Assembly: GCF_000379125.1 (NCBI RefSeq)
Contig: NZ_KB900626.1
Coordinates: forward strand, 2,924,667-2,988,666
Source of the DNA: Methylosinus sp. LW4
Lineage (GTDB): Bacteria > Pseudomonadota > Alphaproteobacteria > Rhizobiales > Beijerinckiaceae
Direction: 5' to 3'
Length of the DNA: 64,000 nucleotides
The notes beneath the pieces were generated by a model. The model was not told the origin of the DNA and did no database searches. It worked only from the letters and a program-made list of their open reading frames with translations. A program made the position numbers and the translations under genes. Shown in pieces: positions 38,101-45,900 of this stretch (positions are counted from its first letter, which is position 1; each line of letters opens with the position of its first letter).

Positions 38101-38582
38101 AGCGCCTGCTCGTCGCCTTCGAGCAGGTGAACGCGCATTTCAAGGAGCTGTTCAGCCTGCTGTTCGGCGGCGGCACGGCGGAATTGCAGCTCATCGAGAG
38201 CGACGATCCGCTGGAGGCCGGGCTCGACATTCTCGCCCGCCCGCCGGGCAAGAAGCCGCAGACGATGACGCTGCTCTCCGGCGGCGAGCAGGCGCTCACC
38301 GCAATGTCGCTGATCTTCGCGGTCTTCCTCACCAATCCCTCGCCGATCTGCGTGCTCGACGAGGTGGACGCGCCGCTCGACGATTACAATGTCGAGCGCT
38401 TCTGCGCCCTGCTCGAGGATATGCGCAAGAAGACAGACACGCGCTTCGTCGCCATCACGCATAATCCCATCACAATGGCGCGCATGGATCGTCTGTTCGG
38501 CGTGACGCAGGCCGAGCGCGGCATTTCGCAGCTCGTCTCCGTCGATCTCGAGCAGGCCGAGAGATATGCGCAGGCGAGCTGA
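35124..38582 (+). CDS. smc: Chromosome segregation protein SMC
   Basis: 1152 residues from the ATG at 35124 (MKFQRLRLLGFKSF). The N-terminal head has Walker A GPNGCGKSNL and QGQIGEII; a long coiled coil extends to about residue 480, the hinge lies about 500-620 (ETALGAALGDDLDASIE), a second coiled coil follows to about 960, and the C-terminal head has the signature LLSGGEQALTAMSLIF and Walker B CVLDEVDAPLDD. It condenses and segregates DNA with ScpA/ScpB, not encoded nearby. Very high Ala/Glu/Arg content reflects the GC-rich coiled coil. Confidence 0.96.
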   Translation: MKFQRLRLLGFKSFCEATDFLIEPGLTGVVGPNGCGKSNLVEALRWVMGENSYKNMRGSGMDDVIFSGGGSRPARNVAEVGLVLDNSSRTAPAAFNDAETLEVTRRIEREAGSTYRINGREVRAKDVQLLFADAATGARSPALVRQGQIGEIISAKPQARRRILEDAAGVAGLHSRRHEAELRLTAASENLTRLEDVLKQVDGQTESLRRQARQAQRYRAVAAEIRKNEALAAYIAHRQASEQLKLAERKLEEDTKLVEERTLQQAEAARLQAIAAFELPKLRDKEAETGAALHRLIMARDALDGEEKRAKERIAELTRHAEQFARDVERERALIDDAAEVTQRLEDERGELAEQDAIGAEREEAARERLAEIEEALAHTEAELSEAQQSLAGVNAKRGALEAALREETQRVSRFEAELTRVETEFALIAGQGGAAEEVERLAEALEMANEAAREADETALMAEETAIEAREAESLSRQPLAEAEKRAGRLETEARTLEKLLESGGGDLWAPIVESVTVEKGYETALGAALGDDLDASIETSAPAHWALTSGAGDPSLPPGVRTLAEMVQAPPALARRLAQIGVVLRSEGAALRSMLKPGQRLVSKEGDLWRWDGFTQAAEAPTPAARRLAEKNRLADLRLEAAAAREAADALADEAQTAQEQARAAALAESAAREGQRRARAALEEARERHVVAERRLGQIAQRLSALQEAKAQILANRDEAAMKRESAAHALDDLDEPASLAGAVEHVRSRAAAERAQAGEARAALTSLRHQAETRAARKSAILRENASWMERRDRAQDRIAELERRLEDSREEQERLFDSPETFLLQRRNLLSAIEEAEAARRAAADARTTGETAQAESDRAARMALEAMSAAREEKARSEAQLEAARRRAADVEHAIAMELESEEHSLAELAGVTGEETQLPSIPDIERRLEGLKADRERLGAVNLRAEDELAEIETQRDKMMAEREDLAEAIKKLRGAIASLNKEGRERLLVAFEQVNAHFKELFSLLFGGGTAELQLIESDDPLEAGLDILARPPGKKPQTMTLLSGGEQALTAMSLIFAVFLTNPSPICVLDEVDAPLDDYNVERFCALLEDMRKKTDTRFVAITHNPITMARMDRLFGVTQAERGISQLVSVDLEQAERYAQAS

Positions 38583-38591
38583 GGGCTCGCA

Positions 38592-39137
38592 TCATTCCGC
38601 CGCCTCCTCGCGCGCCGTCTCAACGAGGCGCTTGAGATCGGAGAGGCCCTGTTCGAAGGCGCCGCCGACCATCTTCTCCGGCTTCATGACGAGGCTGAAC
38701 AGCTTGCCGATGAAAGGCTGGCGGCCCTTCATGTCCCAGGTGACGAGCGAGCCGCCATTCTGCGGCGCAATGGTGAATTCGACGCGATTCTCGCATCTCA
38801 TCGGCCGATCCATGCGCAAGGACAGCGCGACCTGTGAAGGCTCCGTCGATTCGACGATCTCGATGCGGCCGGCGCTGCCGCCGCCGCTGAAATCATCGGC
38901 CGCGCCGACGCCGCGCTCCGGCCCGCTGTAGACATTGCTCACGCCCTTTTGCGTGGCGAAAGGATTCCATTCGTTCATCGCTTTCAGATCGTCAATGAGC
39001 GGGAATATGCGCTCCGGCGGCGCGGCGACGAAAATGCTGCGCGCAATATGACAAATGTCCGGCTGGCGCGCCGCCAGCACGAGAATAATGGCGATGACGA
39101 GGGCGACTCCGGCGCCGATGATTTCCAACATTTGCAA
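38592..39137 (-). CDS. SRPBCC (polyketide cyclase-like) protein with N-terminal anchor
   Basis: 181 residues. One membrane helix at about 5-24 (IIGAGVALVIAIILVLAA) precedes an SRPBCC lipid-binding-fold domain: ARSIFVAAPPERIFPLIDDLKAMNEWNPF, then VEFTIAPQNGGSLVTWDMKG and a C-terminal helix. It is the last gene of a run of six genes on the minus strand starting with the ArsR regulator at 42358 and lies 51 bases after the preceding VOC gene. No catalytic residues can be assigned; a ligand-binding role is inferred. It converges on smc with a 9-base gap. Confidence 0.85.
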   Translation of the reverse strand: MQMLEIIGAGVALVIAIILVLAARQPDICHIARSIFVAAPPERIFPLIDDLKAMNEWNPFATQKGVSNVYSGPERGVGAADDFSGGGSAGRIEIVESTEPSQVALSLRMDRPMRCENRVEFTIAPQNGGSLVTWDMKGRQPFIGKLFSLVMKPEKMVGGAFEQGLSDLKRLVETAREEAAE

Positions 39138-39188
39138 CCTCGTGAAGGGGCGGAGCGGCGCCTGCTGTCCCGCAGGCGCCGCGCGCCG

Positions 39189-39602
39189 TCATTGCGGCAC
39201 GACCACCATCCAGGGAACGCCGAAGCGATCGGTGAGTATGCCGAAAGCGGGTGAGAAGAAGGTCTTGGTCAAACGCATCTGCGTCTCGCCGCCATCGGCG
39301 AGCGCCGCGAAGACGCGTTCGGCCTCCTCGAGGGTCTTGGCGCTGTAGGAGAGCGAGAAGCCTTTGAAGCCCCCGCTCTCGGCGCCGTCGCCATCCGAGC
39401 CGAAGACGACGGCGGCGCCGATCTTCAGCGCCATATGCATCACCTTGGCGTTCCAGCCCGGCGGCATCATGTCCGCGGGCGGCGCCAGAGGCGAATCCTT
39501 GTAGCGCATCAGCATCTGAACCTGCGCCCCGAGCGCTTTCTCATAGAAGGCGGCGGCTTCCTCGGCGCGGCCGTCGAAGATGAGATAGGGTTGAATTGTC
39601 AT
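39189..39602 (-). CDS. VOC family (PhnB/glyoxalase-like) protein, copy 1
   Basis: 137 residues from the ATG at 39602, behind GGGGAGACATGTG. The opening IQPYLIFDGRAEEAAAFYEKAL and the later FGVPWMVVVPQ are marks of the PhnB/3-demethylubiquinone-methyltransferase-like VOC family. The metal-ligand positions of glyoxalases are not all conserved in this family, so catalytic activity is doubtful; substrate unknown. It is paired with a related gene at 39698-40111 (about half identical by eye) in the same operon, a local duplication. Confidence 0.88.
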   Translation of the reverse strand: MTIQPYLIFDGRAEEAAAFYEKALGAQVQMLMRYKDSPLAPPADMMPPGWNAKVMHMALKIGAAVVFGSDGDGAESGGFKGFSLSYSAKTLEEAERVFAALADGGETQMRLTKTFFSPAFGILTDRFGVPWMVVVPQ

Positions 39603-39697
39603 CACATGTCTCCCCGCGAGCGCCGCGGAAGGGCGCTCGTTTCGTGAGGGGAGATCATGTCCGCGCGGGGCGCTTCGTCAACCGTCGTCATCGACCG

Positions 39698-40111
39698 CTA
39701 TTTGGGAACGATGATCATCCACAGCACGCCGAAGCGATCGACCGCCATGCCGAAGCTCGTCGCGAAGAAGGTCTCGCCGAGCGGCACGCGCGCTTCGCCG
39801 CCGTCGAGGAGCGCGCCATAGAAGCTCTCGGCCTGCGCCGGAGACTTCGCCTCGAGCGAGACGCCGAAGCCCTCGAAGCGCGCGGCCGCCGTCTCGCAGC
39901 CGTCCGAAAGAAAGATTTCCGAATCGCCGATCCGAAGGCAGGAATGCATGATCTTTCGGCCCCAATCGGGCGCGAGCGCGCCGGGCGGCGGCGGCTCGGG
40001 GCTCTCGTCGAAGCGCAGCAAGAATTGAACCTCGGCGCCGAGCGCTTTCTGGTAGAAAGCGATGGCTTCGTCGGCGCGGCCGGAAAAGAACAGATAAGGC
40101 TTCATCGTCAT
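39698..40111 (-). CDS. VOC family (PhnB/glyoxalase-like) protein, copy 2
   Basis: 137 residues starting MTMKPYLFFSGRADEAIAFY, the same length as and clearly related to the neighbouring VOC gene; both end in FGV.WM..VP. The frame is open for 640 bases upstream, but that upstream part overlaps the SRPBCC gene in another frame and is not coding. A GCAAAGGAGCATTCG ribosome site precedes the ATG. Function unknown; the operon also holds SRPBCC genes. Confidence 0.88.
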   Translation of the reverse strand: MTMKPYLFFSGRADEAIAFYQKALGAEVQFLLRFDESPEPPPPGALAPDWGRKIMHSCLRIGDSEIFLSDGCETAAARFEGFGVSLEAKSPAQAESFYGALLDGGEARVPLGETFFATSFGMAVDRFGVLWMIIVPK

Positions 40112-40149
40112 CGAATGCTCCTTTGCTTCGAATGATTTTGGAAACTGGC

Positions 40150-41118
40150 TCAGCCCTGGACGAGATAGTTGTCGAGCTGCTCGAATGTCCCTGCCCACCC
40201 ATCGCTCATGGCGTCGAGCGCGCTGGCGAAAGTGGCGATCTCCTCGGCGCTCGCCTCGAAGGGCCGCGCGCGCAGCGTCAGCTCGCTGGCGCCGTCGCTG
40301 TCCGTGAATCGATAGGTGGTCTCGACCTTCAGCGGCCAAGTCTCGCTCAGCGGATGCCGCGCCAGCCCGCGATTCGCGTCGGAGAAGGAGGCGATGAGCG
40401 TGAAGCGCGCGGGCGCCTCGATCTCGCGATATTCGAAAAGGCCCCATATGGCGCCGCCGTCGGGCGTCCGCAGCCCATAGTGATAGGAGCCGCCGGGACG
40501 AAAATCCATTTGCGACGCGACGACAGGAATCCCTTTCGGCCCGAACCATCGCGCCATGCGCTCCGGCTCCGCGAACGCCTTCCACAAGAGCTCGCGCGAG
40601 GCGGCGAAGCGGCGTGACGTGACGAAGACGGGACCTGCCGATTCCTCGACGAAATCGCCGAGCCGTCCGAGATTTTCGGAAAGGCCAATGGCGGCGCCAT
40701 AGTCGTGCTCGACGCGATCGCGCTCGGCGAGCGAAGGAAAGCGCATGCGCCAATCGATGCGCGTCTTCTCGCCCTGCTCCGAGAGCGTGATAATCGTCTC
40801 CATCCGAACAGGCTCGACCGTCTCGTCATCGCCGGGGTGAAAATAGGCGATGCGCTCCGGCCGCAGGATGTCGCGAAAGACGATCTTATTCTCATAATCG
40901 CGCCCGTCCGGGCCGTGCATGACGAAGCGCCAAACGCCGCCGGGCGCGAATTCGAAAGCTCGCGTCGTGAGCGAGAAACCCTTCGGCCCGAACCATCGCG
41001 CCAGCCGATCCGGCGCGGCGAAAGCGTCGAAAACCAGCGCGCGCGGCGCATCGAAGAGGCGCGTCCCGGAAATCTCGGGCGCGTCTGGTGGAACTGAAAT
41101 GCGGGCATTGTCGGACAT
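40150..41118 (-). CDS. Double AHSA1/SRPBCC domain protein A
   Basis: 322 residues made of two AHSA1-type domains: residues about 15-155 (RLFDAPRALVFDAFAAPDRLARWFGPKGF) and about 165-318 (RRFAASRELLWKAFAEPERMARWFGPKGI). The two halves share the RWFGPKG motif, so an internal duplication is clear. These proteins commonly lie directly behind an ArsR repressor, as here. They form hydrophobic pockets that bind small molecules; catalysis is unproven. It is 9 bases after the next SRPBCC gene upstream and 38 bases before the VOC gene. Confidence 0.88.
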   Translation of the reverse strand: MSDNARISVPPDAPEISGTRLFDAPRALVFDAFAAPDRLARWFGPKGFSLTTRAFEFAPGGVWRFVMHGPDGRDYENKIVFRDILRPERIAYFHPGDDETVEPVRMETIITLSEQGEKTRIDWRMRFPSLAERDRVEHDYGAAIGLSENLGRLGDFVEESAGPVFVTSRRFAASRELLWKAFAEPERMARWFGPKGIPVVASQMDFRPGGSYHYGLRTPDGGAIWGLFEYREIEAPARFTLIASFSDANRGLARHPLSETWPLKVETTYRFTDSDGASELTLRARPFEASAEEIATFASALDAMSDGWAGTFEQLDNYLVQG

Positions 41119-41127
41119 GACGCCTCC

Positions 41128-42030
41128 TCAATGATCGTGCGTCGCCAGCTCGCGCGCGAGCTCGGCGAGAAAATCGAATGCGCCGGTCCAGCCATGGCCG
41201 TGCGAGGCGGCGGACTCGGCGGTGGCGAGGCCGCTCTGCACGAAGATCATCTCGGTCTTGCCGCCCTGCTCTGTGAGCTGCACCTCGAGCGTTGTCAGCG
41301 CTTTCGGCTCGAGATGATTGCGCTCCCATTCATGCGTCATCACGAGCCGCGCCGGCGCGTCGATCTCGATATATTCGCCGCGATGGACGAACTCCTCGCC
41401 CTCCGGCGATCGCATTCCCGCGCGCCATTTGCCGCCGATGCGTAGATCATTCTCGGCGAAGAGCACGGTGAATGTCGCGGGGCAGAGCCAGCGCATCATA
41501 TGCTGCGGCTCCGTCCAGCATTTGAAGACGAGCGCGCGCGGCGCCTCGAATGTGCGCAGCAGAATGAGCCGATGCGGCGCATCGCTCTCGCCGGTCTCAC
41601 GCGCGAGGCCTTCGAGAATTCCGGTCCAGCCGGCGCGGAAAGCGAAGGATTTCGTCGCCGCTTCCGGCGTCAGATAATGCGTCAGCGTCAACAGGCTTCC
41701 GGCGCCGTCGGGGCGAATGTCGATCTCGATTCGCGTCGATGCGCCGTCGCGCTGCATTCCCAGAGTGAAGACGAGACGGCTCGGGCGTTCGATCTCGAGA
41801 TATTCGCCGAAATGCGTCGCGAGGATTTCGCCGCGCTGCTCGTGAATGGCGAAGCCGCCGCCGACGCGCGCGTCGATCTCGACATGGGCGGATTGGCCAT
41901 TCGGCGTGCGGAACAGCCAGCCGCCGACCGCCTTTGGATCGAGCCAGGCGTCGAAGAGGAGCGCCGGCGGCGCGGCAAAACGGCGCGTGATCGTGAGCGG
42001 TGGGATGGCGTCTTCAATTCTTTGGAGCAT
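41128..42030 (-). CDS. Double AHSA1/SRPBCC domain protein B
   Basis: 300 residues from the ATG at 42030 (MLQRIEDAIPPLTITRRFAA). Two AHSA1-type domains again: about 12-150 (RRFAAPPALLFDAWLDPKAVGGW) and about 155-298 (RTFEAPRALVFKCWTEPQHMMRWLCP). It overlaps the end of the ArsR gene by 17 bases, which points to coupled translation. The pairing of arsR with AHSA1 genes is common in proteobacteria; the ligand is unknown. Confidence 0.88.
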   Translation of the reverse strand: MLQRIEDAIPPLTITRRFAAPPALLFDAWLDPKAVGGWLFRTPNGQSAHVEIDARVGGGFAIHEQRGEILATHFGEYLEIERPSRLVFTLGMQRDGASTRIEIDIRPDGAGSLLTLTHYLTPEAATKSFAFRAGWTGILEGLARETGESDAPHRLILLRTFEAPRALVFKCWTEPQHMMRWLCPATFTVLFAENDLRIGGKWRAGMRSPEGEEFVHRGEYIEIDAPARLVMTHEWERNHLEPKALTTLEVQLTEQGGKTEMIFVQSGLATAESAASHGHGWTGAFDFLAELARELATHDH

Positions 42031-42358
42031 CGGGATCGCCCTTTTGCAATTGCGTGAGATAGGCGTCGAGCCGATCGAAGCTCTCGTCCCAGAAACGCCG
42101 ATAGGTCTCGAGCCAATCGGAAATTTCGTGCAGCCGCGCCGCATCCAGCTTGCAGGGACGCGATTGCGCGGCGCGGGTGCGGGTGATGAGGCCGGCCTGC
42201 TCCAGCACCTTCAAATGTTTGGAGACGGCCGGCTGGCTGATCGAGAATGGCGCTGCGAGCTCGCCGACCGAGGCTTCGCCCTGCGCGAGCCGGGCGAGGA
42301 TCGCGCGGCGCGTCGGGTCCGCAAGAGCGGCGAAGGTGGCGCTGAGGGGGTCCGGCAT
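42014..42358 (-). CDS. ArsR-family transcriptional regulator
   Basis: 114 residues with the winged-helix fold: FAALADPTRRAILARLAQGEASVGELAAPFSISQPAVSKHLKVLEQAGLI. The metal-binding CxC motif of arsenic/zinc-sensing members is missing, as usual for the group paired with AHSA1 proteins, so it probably does not sense a metal through that site. It begins an operon of six genes (two double-SRPBCC, two VOC, one membrane-anchored SRPBCC). An AT-rich palindrome just upstream (42378-42398) is the likely autoregulatory operator. Confidence 0.92.
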   Translation of the reverse strand: MPDPLSATFAALADPTRRAILARLAQGEASVGELAAPFSISQPAVSKHLKVLEQAGLITRTRAAQSRPCKLDAARLHEISDWLETYRRFWDESFDRLDAYLTQLQKGDPDAPKN

Positions 42359-42377
42359 TGATTACCTGTTAGATATT

Positions 42378-42398
42378 TAACTTATTAGTTATATAACT
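42378..42398 (-). promoter_or_regulatory. AT-rich palindromic operator upstream of the ArsR operon
   Basis: A perfect 12-base palindrome AGTTATATAACT (42387-42398) overlaps a second inverted repeat TAACT-tatt-AGTTA (42378-42391). It is AT-rich in a very GC-rich context and lies 20-40 bases upstream of the arsR ATG, the usual place for an ArsR binding site. Confidence 0.65.
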
Positions 42399-42549
42399 GA
42401 TACGGAAAAAGGCTGTCAAGCGCCCGCTTCGAAAAGGGCGGCTATTTCGGGATTGGGGCGAGGAGGATGTGCGCATGCGATAGCCCCTCGAGGGGTGGCG
42501 GAAACGCCTCTCTCAGCGCCGCTTCGCCTTCGCCCGATCGCCCCGAGCC

Positions 42550-42578
42550 TTGCCTCTGAATTTGCCCTCGCCTATAAG
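42550..42578 (+). promoter_or_regulatory. Candidate promoter for rplY
   Basis: TTGCCT (42550-42555), a 17-base spacer and TATAAG (42573-42578), 75 bases upstream of the rplY ATG. Confidence 0.45.
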
Positions 42579-42652
42579 CCGCAGCAGCGCGCCGGCATCC
42601 GACACCCCTGGAGGCGAAAGGCGCGCTTTCTCTTTGAAAAAAGGACACCGAA

Positions 42653-43342
42653 ATGGCCGAGATCAAGAAGCTCGCGGCCACGGTGCGCAGCGGGACAGGC
42701 AAGGGGGCCGCCCGCAGCGTTCGCCGTGAGGGCCGTATACCAGGAGTCATCTATGGCGGCGGCGAGGCGCCGACGCCGCTGTCGCTCGACAAGAAAGAGC
42801 TGACCAAGCTCATCTACGCCGGGCATTTCCTCACGACGATCTTCGAGCTCGATATCGACGGCAAGCCCGAGCGCGTCATTCCGCGCGACTATCAGCTCGA
42901 TGTCGTCAAGGACTTTCCGCTGCATGTCGACTTTCTGCGGCTGAAGGCCGGCTCGCGCCTGCGCGTCGACGTGCCGGTGCATTTCGTCAATCACGAAGCG
43001 GCGCCCGGCATCAAGCGCGGCGGCTCGCTCAACATCGTCTTCCACGCGATCGAGATGTGGGTGCCGGCGGACAATATTCCCGACGCCATCACCGCCGATC
43101 TCACCGGCCTCGACTTCAACGATTCGCTGCAGATCTCGGCGTTCACCCTGCCGGCGAACTGCAAGCCGACCAATCCCGACAAGAACTTCACCGTGGCGTC
43201 GATCGCGCCGCCGGTGATCACGGCCGAGGAGATCGCGGCCGCTGCGGCCGCCGCCGCGGCTCCGGTCAAGGGCAAGGGCGGCAAGGCCGCCCCGGCGGCC
43301 AAGGCCGCTCCGGCCGCCAAGGCTCCCGAGAAAAAGAAGTAA
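42653..43342 (+). CDS. rplY: 50S ribosomal protein L25/general stress protein Ctc
   Basis: 229 residues, the long CTC form. The N-terminal domain (about 1-95, [20 protein letters not shown] then [12 protein letters not shown]) binds 5S rRNA; the C-terminal TL5 domain (about 100-190) follows. The last 40 residues are an Ala/Lys/Pro tail ([15 protein letters not shown]) typical of alphaproteobacterial homologues. It is followed by a hairpin and then pth, the order common in Hyphomicrobiales. Confidence 0.96.
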   Translation: MAEIKKLAATVRSGTGKGAARSVRREGRIPGVIYGGGEAPTPLSLDKKELTKLIYAGHFLTTIFELDIDGKPERVIPRDYQLDVVKDFPLHVDFLRLKAGSRLRVDVPVHFVNHEAAPGIKRGGSLNIVFHAIEMWVPADNIPDAITADLTGLDFNDSLQISAFTLPANCKPTNPDKNFTVASIAPPVITAEEIAAAAAAAAAPVKGKGGKAAPAAKAAPAAKAPEKKK

Positions 43343-43348
43343 GGCGAC

Positions 43349-43377
43349 GGGCGATCGGCGCGCGCCGCCGATCGCCC
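43349..43377 (+). terminator. Hairpin between rplY and pth
   Basis: Perfect 12-base arms GGGCGATCGGCG / CGCCGATCGCCC with a 5-base loop, 7 bases after the rplY stop codon. No T-run follows, so it may only attenuate read-through into pth. Confidence 0.6.
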
Positions 43378-43402
43378 TCCCTCGGCTCGGAGCCAAAAGG
43401 CC

Positions 43403-44008
43403 ATGCTGCTCTTCGTCGGCCTCGGCAATCCCGGCCGCGAATATGCCGGGAATCGGCACAATATCGGCTTCATGGCGGTCGAGAAGATCGCCGACGCCCA
43501 TGGCTTCTCTGCGTCGCGCGCGCGCTTCCAGGGCCTCGTCCGCGAGGGAACGATCGCCGGCGAGCGTGTGCTCTCCCTGCTGCCGCAGACTTATATGAAC
43601 GAATCGGGCCGCTCGGTCGGCGAGGCGCTGCGCTTTCACAAGATCGCGCTGTCGGATGTCGTCGTCTTCCATGACGAGCTCGATCTCGCCCCCGCCAAAT
43701 GCCGCGTGAAGATCGGCGGCGGCGCGGCCGGACACAATGGCCTGCGCTCCATCGGCGCCCATATCGGCCAGGACTTCAAGCGCATGCGGCTCGGCATCGG
43801 CCATCCGGGCGACAAGGCGCGCGTGCATTCCTACGTTTTGGGCGATTTCGCCAAGAGCGAGGAGCCCTGGGTGAAGGCGCTCTGCGGCGCGCTGGCCGAC
43901 AATGCCGCGCTGATCGTCAAAGGCGACGACGCCGGCCTGCAGAACAAGATTCATCTCGCCATGGACGCCGCCGGCTTTTCCGCGCCCAAGCGCGTGGGCG
44001 AGGCGTGA
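43403..44008 (+). CDS. pth: Peptidyl-tRNA hydrolase
   Basis: 201 residues. The enzyme releases peptides from prematurely dropped peptidyl-tRNA. Signatures: [23 protein letters not shown] with the catalytic His and neighbouring Asn, [40 protein letters not shown], and [21 protein letters not shown]. All conserved active-site residues are visible. Its stop codon overlaps the GTG start of the next small gene (GTGA). Confidence 0.97.
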   Translation: MLLFVGLGNPGREYAGNRHNIGFMAVEKIADAHGFSASRARFQGLVREGTIAGERVLSLLPQTYMNESGRSVGEALRFHKIALSDVVVFHDELDLAPAKCRVKIGGGAAGHNGLRSIGAHIGQDFKRMRLGIGHPGDKARVHSYVLGDFAKSEEPWVKALCGALADNAALIVKGDDAGLQNKIHLAMDAAGFSAPKRVGEA

Positions 44009-44226
44009 TCGCGCGCGCGGCCTTCGCCCTCGCGCTCGTCTGCGCGAGCATGGCCTTCGCCGCGGAGGAAAAGCCGACCCAGGCCTATGGCGAGGGCCAT
44101 CCCGCCTGCCTCGAATGGACCGACGGCTGCCTGGTCTGCGCTCGCCTCGAGGATGGCTCGGCCGGCTGCTCCATGGTGGGCGCGGCCTGCCTGCCGGCCG
44201 CCGTCTCCTGCCTGAAGAGCAAATGA
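44005..44226 (+). CDS. Small secreted Cys-rich protein
   Basis: 73 residues from a GTG overlapping the pth stop codon. A signal peptide covers about residues 1-20 ([16 protein letters not shown]). The mature part is about 53 residues with six Cys ([20 protein letters not shown], then [20 protein letters not shown]), suggesting three disulfides in the periplasm. I do not recognise the family; it is translationally coupled to pth only by overlap. Confidence 0.7.
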   Translation: MIARAAFALALVCASMAFAAEEKPTQAYGEGHPACLEWTDGCLVCARLEDGSAGCSMVGAACLPAAVSCLKSK

Positions 44227-44345
44227 AGCCCGGGCTCGGCGGCTGAATTTCAGCTGAACGCCGCATTCAAAGCGGGTTCAGCGCGAGCCCGGCATGATGC
44301 GCAAGTCGATCGGGGAAATGTCCCGGTCCCAAGGAGACAGCCATC

Positions 44346-44705
44346 ATGAAGACCAACGCCATTCTCGCCATCGCCCTTTTCGCTTCCGCTCCGGCTTTCG
44401 CCCAGACCGCGACCGCGCCCGGCGCGAAGCCCCCGGCCGGCCCCGCGGCCGCCGCGACCACCGCGACAGCGCCGGTCAAGCAGGTCGTCGCCGTCTCCGC
44501 GCCGCTCGACATCAATTCCGCGACGGTGGAGCAGCTCTCCGGCGTGAAGGGCCTCACCCACACTCTGGCCGAGGCGATCGTGAAGGGCCGGCCCTATAAG
44601 GCCACGGATGAGCTGGTGAAGAACCGCATTCTCACCGATGCGCTGTTCGCTCAGGTCAAGGATGGGCTGACCGTCAAGGACGCGCCGGCCGTCAAGCACA
44701 ACTGA
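44346..44705 (+). CDS. Secreted helix-hairpin-helix (ComEA-like) protein
   Basis: 119 residues. Signal peptide about 1-19 (NAILAIALFASAPAFAQ), an Ala/Pro/Thr linker to about residue 48, then a helix-hairpin-helix module: PLDINSATVEQLSGVKGLTHTLAEAIVKGRPYKATDELVKNRIL. This is the short ComEA-like pattern (LDINSA...L..L.GIG...A..I...RP). Periplasmic DNA binding is the family expectation but is not shown. Followed by a terminator (44753-44788). Confidence 0.85.
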   Translation: MKTNAILAIALFASAPAFAQTATAPGAKPPAGPAAAATTATAPVKQVVAVSAPLDINSATVEQLSGVKGLTHTLAEAIVKGRPYKATDELVKNRILTDALFAQVKDGLTVKDAPAVKHN

Positions 44706-44752
44706 TCGGCACAACGGAACCGAAGCCGGCCGCTCCTCCCCGCAGGCCGCTC

Positions 44753-44788
44753 GCGAAACGCCCGTCGATCCTCGGCGGGCGTTTTCGC
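44753..44788 (+). terminator. Rho-independent terminator after the HhH gene
   Basis: Arms GCGAAACGCCCG (44753-44764) and CGGGCGTTTTCGC (44776-44788) pair with a single bulged base, and the right arm contains a T-run. Confidence 0.75.
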
Positions 44789-44946
44789 GCGCTTTATAAA
44801 AAGAGTATGTAAATTCAATCCGCTATAGGGATCATGCGGACGCGCTTCGTCCGAATGCGCTCTATTTTCACGAGAAAGTCGGGGAGATCGGCGCAGCTTT
44901 GCGCCGCAACCCCTTTCCGCATCGGCCCTTAATGCGTATATTGTGA

Positions 44947-45238
44947 GCTGCCGACCTTCGGGACGGCTATGGCGATAAACGAACTCCGTAATAAACCTAT
45001 CGGACCCGGGGGCGGTACCCGGCGCCTCCACCAGAGGCCGTCACGCGAGCGCGAGTTTGGCGCGGCGGCTTGTGGCGGGGGCGAAATAGGATCGACGAGG
45101 GCGTAAAGGGTGCTTTTTCGCTCGGCATGATACCGCCGTTATCGGGTCAAACCTTATAGTTGCCAACGACAACTATGCTCCGGTGGCCGTCGCTGCGTAA
45201 TGCAGTGAAGGTACTGGGATTCAAGCCCTAGGGGGTTG
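44947..45238 (+). ncRNA. ssrA: Permuted two-piece transfer-messenger RNA (tmRNA)
   Basis: The order is that of the circularly permuted alphaproteobacterial gene. The acceptor piece comes first (about 44947-45033), with a GCCG...CGGC hairpin closed by a TTCG loop at the left and the T-arm plus 3' end CCCGGCGCCTCCACCA at 45018-45033. An intervening segment of about 45 bases follows, then the coding piece starting GGGGGCGAAATAGGATCGAC near 45079. CGCCTCC of the acceptor end pairs with GGGGGCG of the coding piece (one G-U). The tag frame begins GCC at 45162 and reads ANDNYAPVAVAA, stop TAA 45198-45200; the leading Ala comes from the charged tmRNA. A -10 box TATATT at 44937-44942 fits a start near 44949. 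The outer ends are approximate. It rescues stalled ribosomes; sspB, the adaptor for tagged proteins, is the next gene. Confidence 0.93.
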
Positions 45239-45330
45239 CACTTCTAGGCGGGGCTCGGAGGCGCCTGGCAACAGAAGCCTCCACTTTCGTCCCGGCGGGG
45301 CAGAGCGAACAGGGGTTCTCGGCGAGAGTC

Positions 45331-45894
45331 ATGTCCACCGACCTCATCAGATACGATCTTCTCGTCCAGGACGCGCTTCGCAGCGTCATGCGCAAGGTTC
45401 TCGCCGATGCGGCGGCCGCGGGCCGTCTGCCGGGCGATCATCATTTCACCATCAGCTTCCGCACCAAGGCGCCGGGGGTCAGAATCTCCAAGCGCCTCGC
45501 CGAGCAATGGCCGCAGGAGATGACGATCATCCTGCAGCATCAATATTCCAATCTCGTGGTCGATGAGCGCGGCTTCTCGGTGGGCCTGTCCTTCCGCAGC
45601 ATTCCCGAGCAGCTCTATGTGCCCTTCGAGGCGGTGACGGTCTTCTCCGACCCTTCCGTCGATTTCGGCCTCAAATGGGAGGTGGACGAGCTCGCCCCGG
45701 TCCATGAGGAGGAGCAGGAGCCGGCCCGTTTCCCGACGCGTCCGCAGCCCGCCGCCGGCGAGACGCCGCCCGCCCGGCCCGGCCCGCGCGCCGCCCGCAG
45801 CGAGAAGCGTCAGGAACCAGCGCCGGCGACCGAGGAGAGCGGCGGCGACGCCGCCAAGATCGTCTCCATCGACGCCTTCCGCAAGAAGACCTGA
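45331..45894 (+). CDS. sspB: SspB-type ClpXP adaptor
   Basis: 187 residues. Residues about 1-130 are the alphaproteobacterial SspB core (RYDLLVQDALRSVMRKVLAD, GDHHFTISFRTKAPGVRISKRL, PQEMTIILQHQYSNLVV, FSVGLSFRSIPEQLYVPFEAV); the remaining tail is a Pro/Ala/Glu-rich linker ending KIVSIDAFRKKT, which resembles the ClpX-docking tail of other SspB proteins. It delivers ssrA-tagged proteins to ClpXP. It starts 93 bases after the tmRNA gene and is followed 6 bases later by a DUF4169 gene. Confidence 0.95.
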   Translation: MSTDLIRYDLLVQDALRSVMRKVLADAAAAGRLPGDHHFTISFRTKAPGVRISKRLAEQWPQEMTIILQHQYSNLVVDERGFSVGLSFRSIPEQLYVPFEAVTVFSDPSVDFGLKWEVDELAPVHEEEQEPARFPTRPQPAAGETPPARPGPRAARSEKRQEPAPATEESGGDAAKIVSIDAFRKKT

Positions 45895-45900
45895 TTCGCC

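Noticed and set aside
39698..40753. A longer VOC protein of 351 residues
   Set aside because: Residues upstream of the ATG at 40111 are Arg-rich shadow of the SRPBCC gene on the same strand.
44651..45031. Minus-strand open frame of 126 codons
   Set aside because: It overlaps the HhH gene's end and the tmRNA acceptor piece, whose structure explains the sequence.
45000..45033. Isolated tRNA with CCA end
   Set aside because: There is no D- or anticodon arm upstream; this T-arm and acceptor end belong to the permuted tmRNA.
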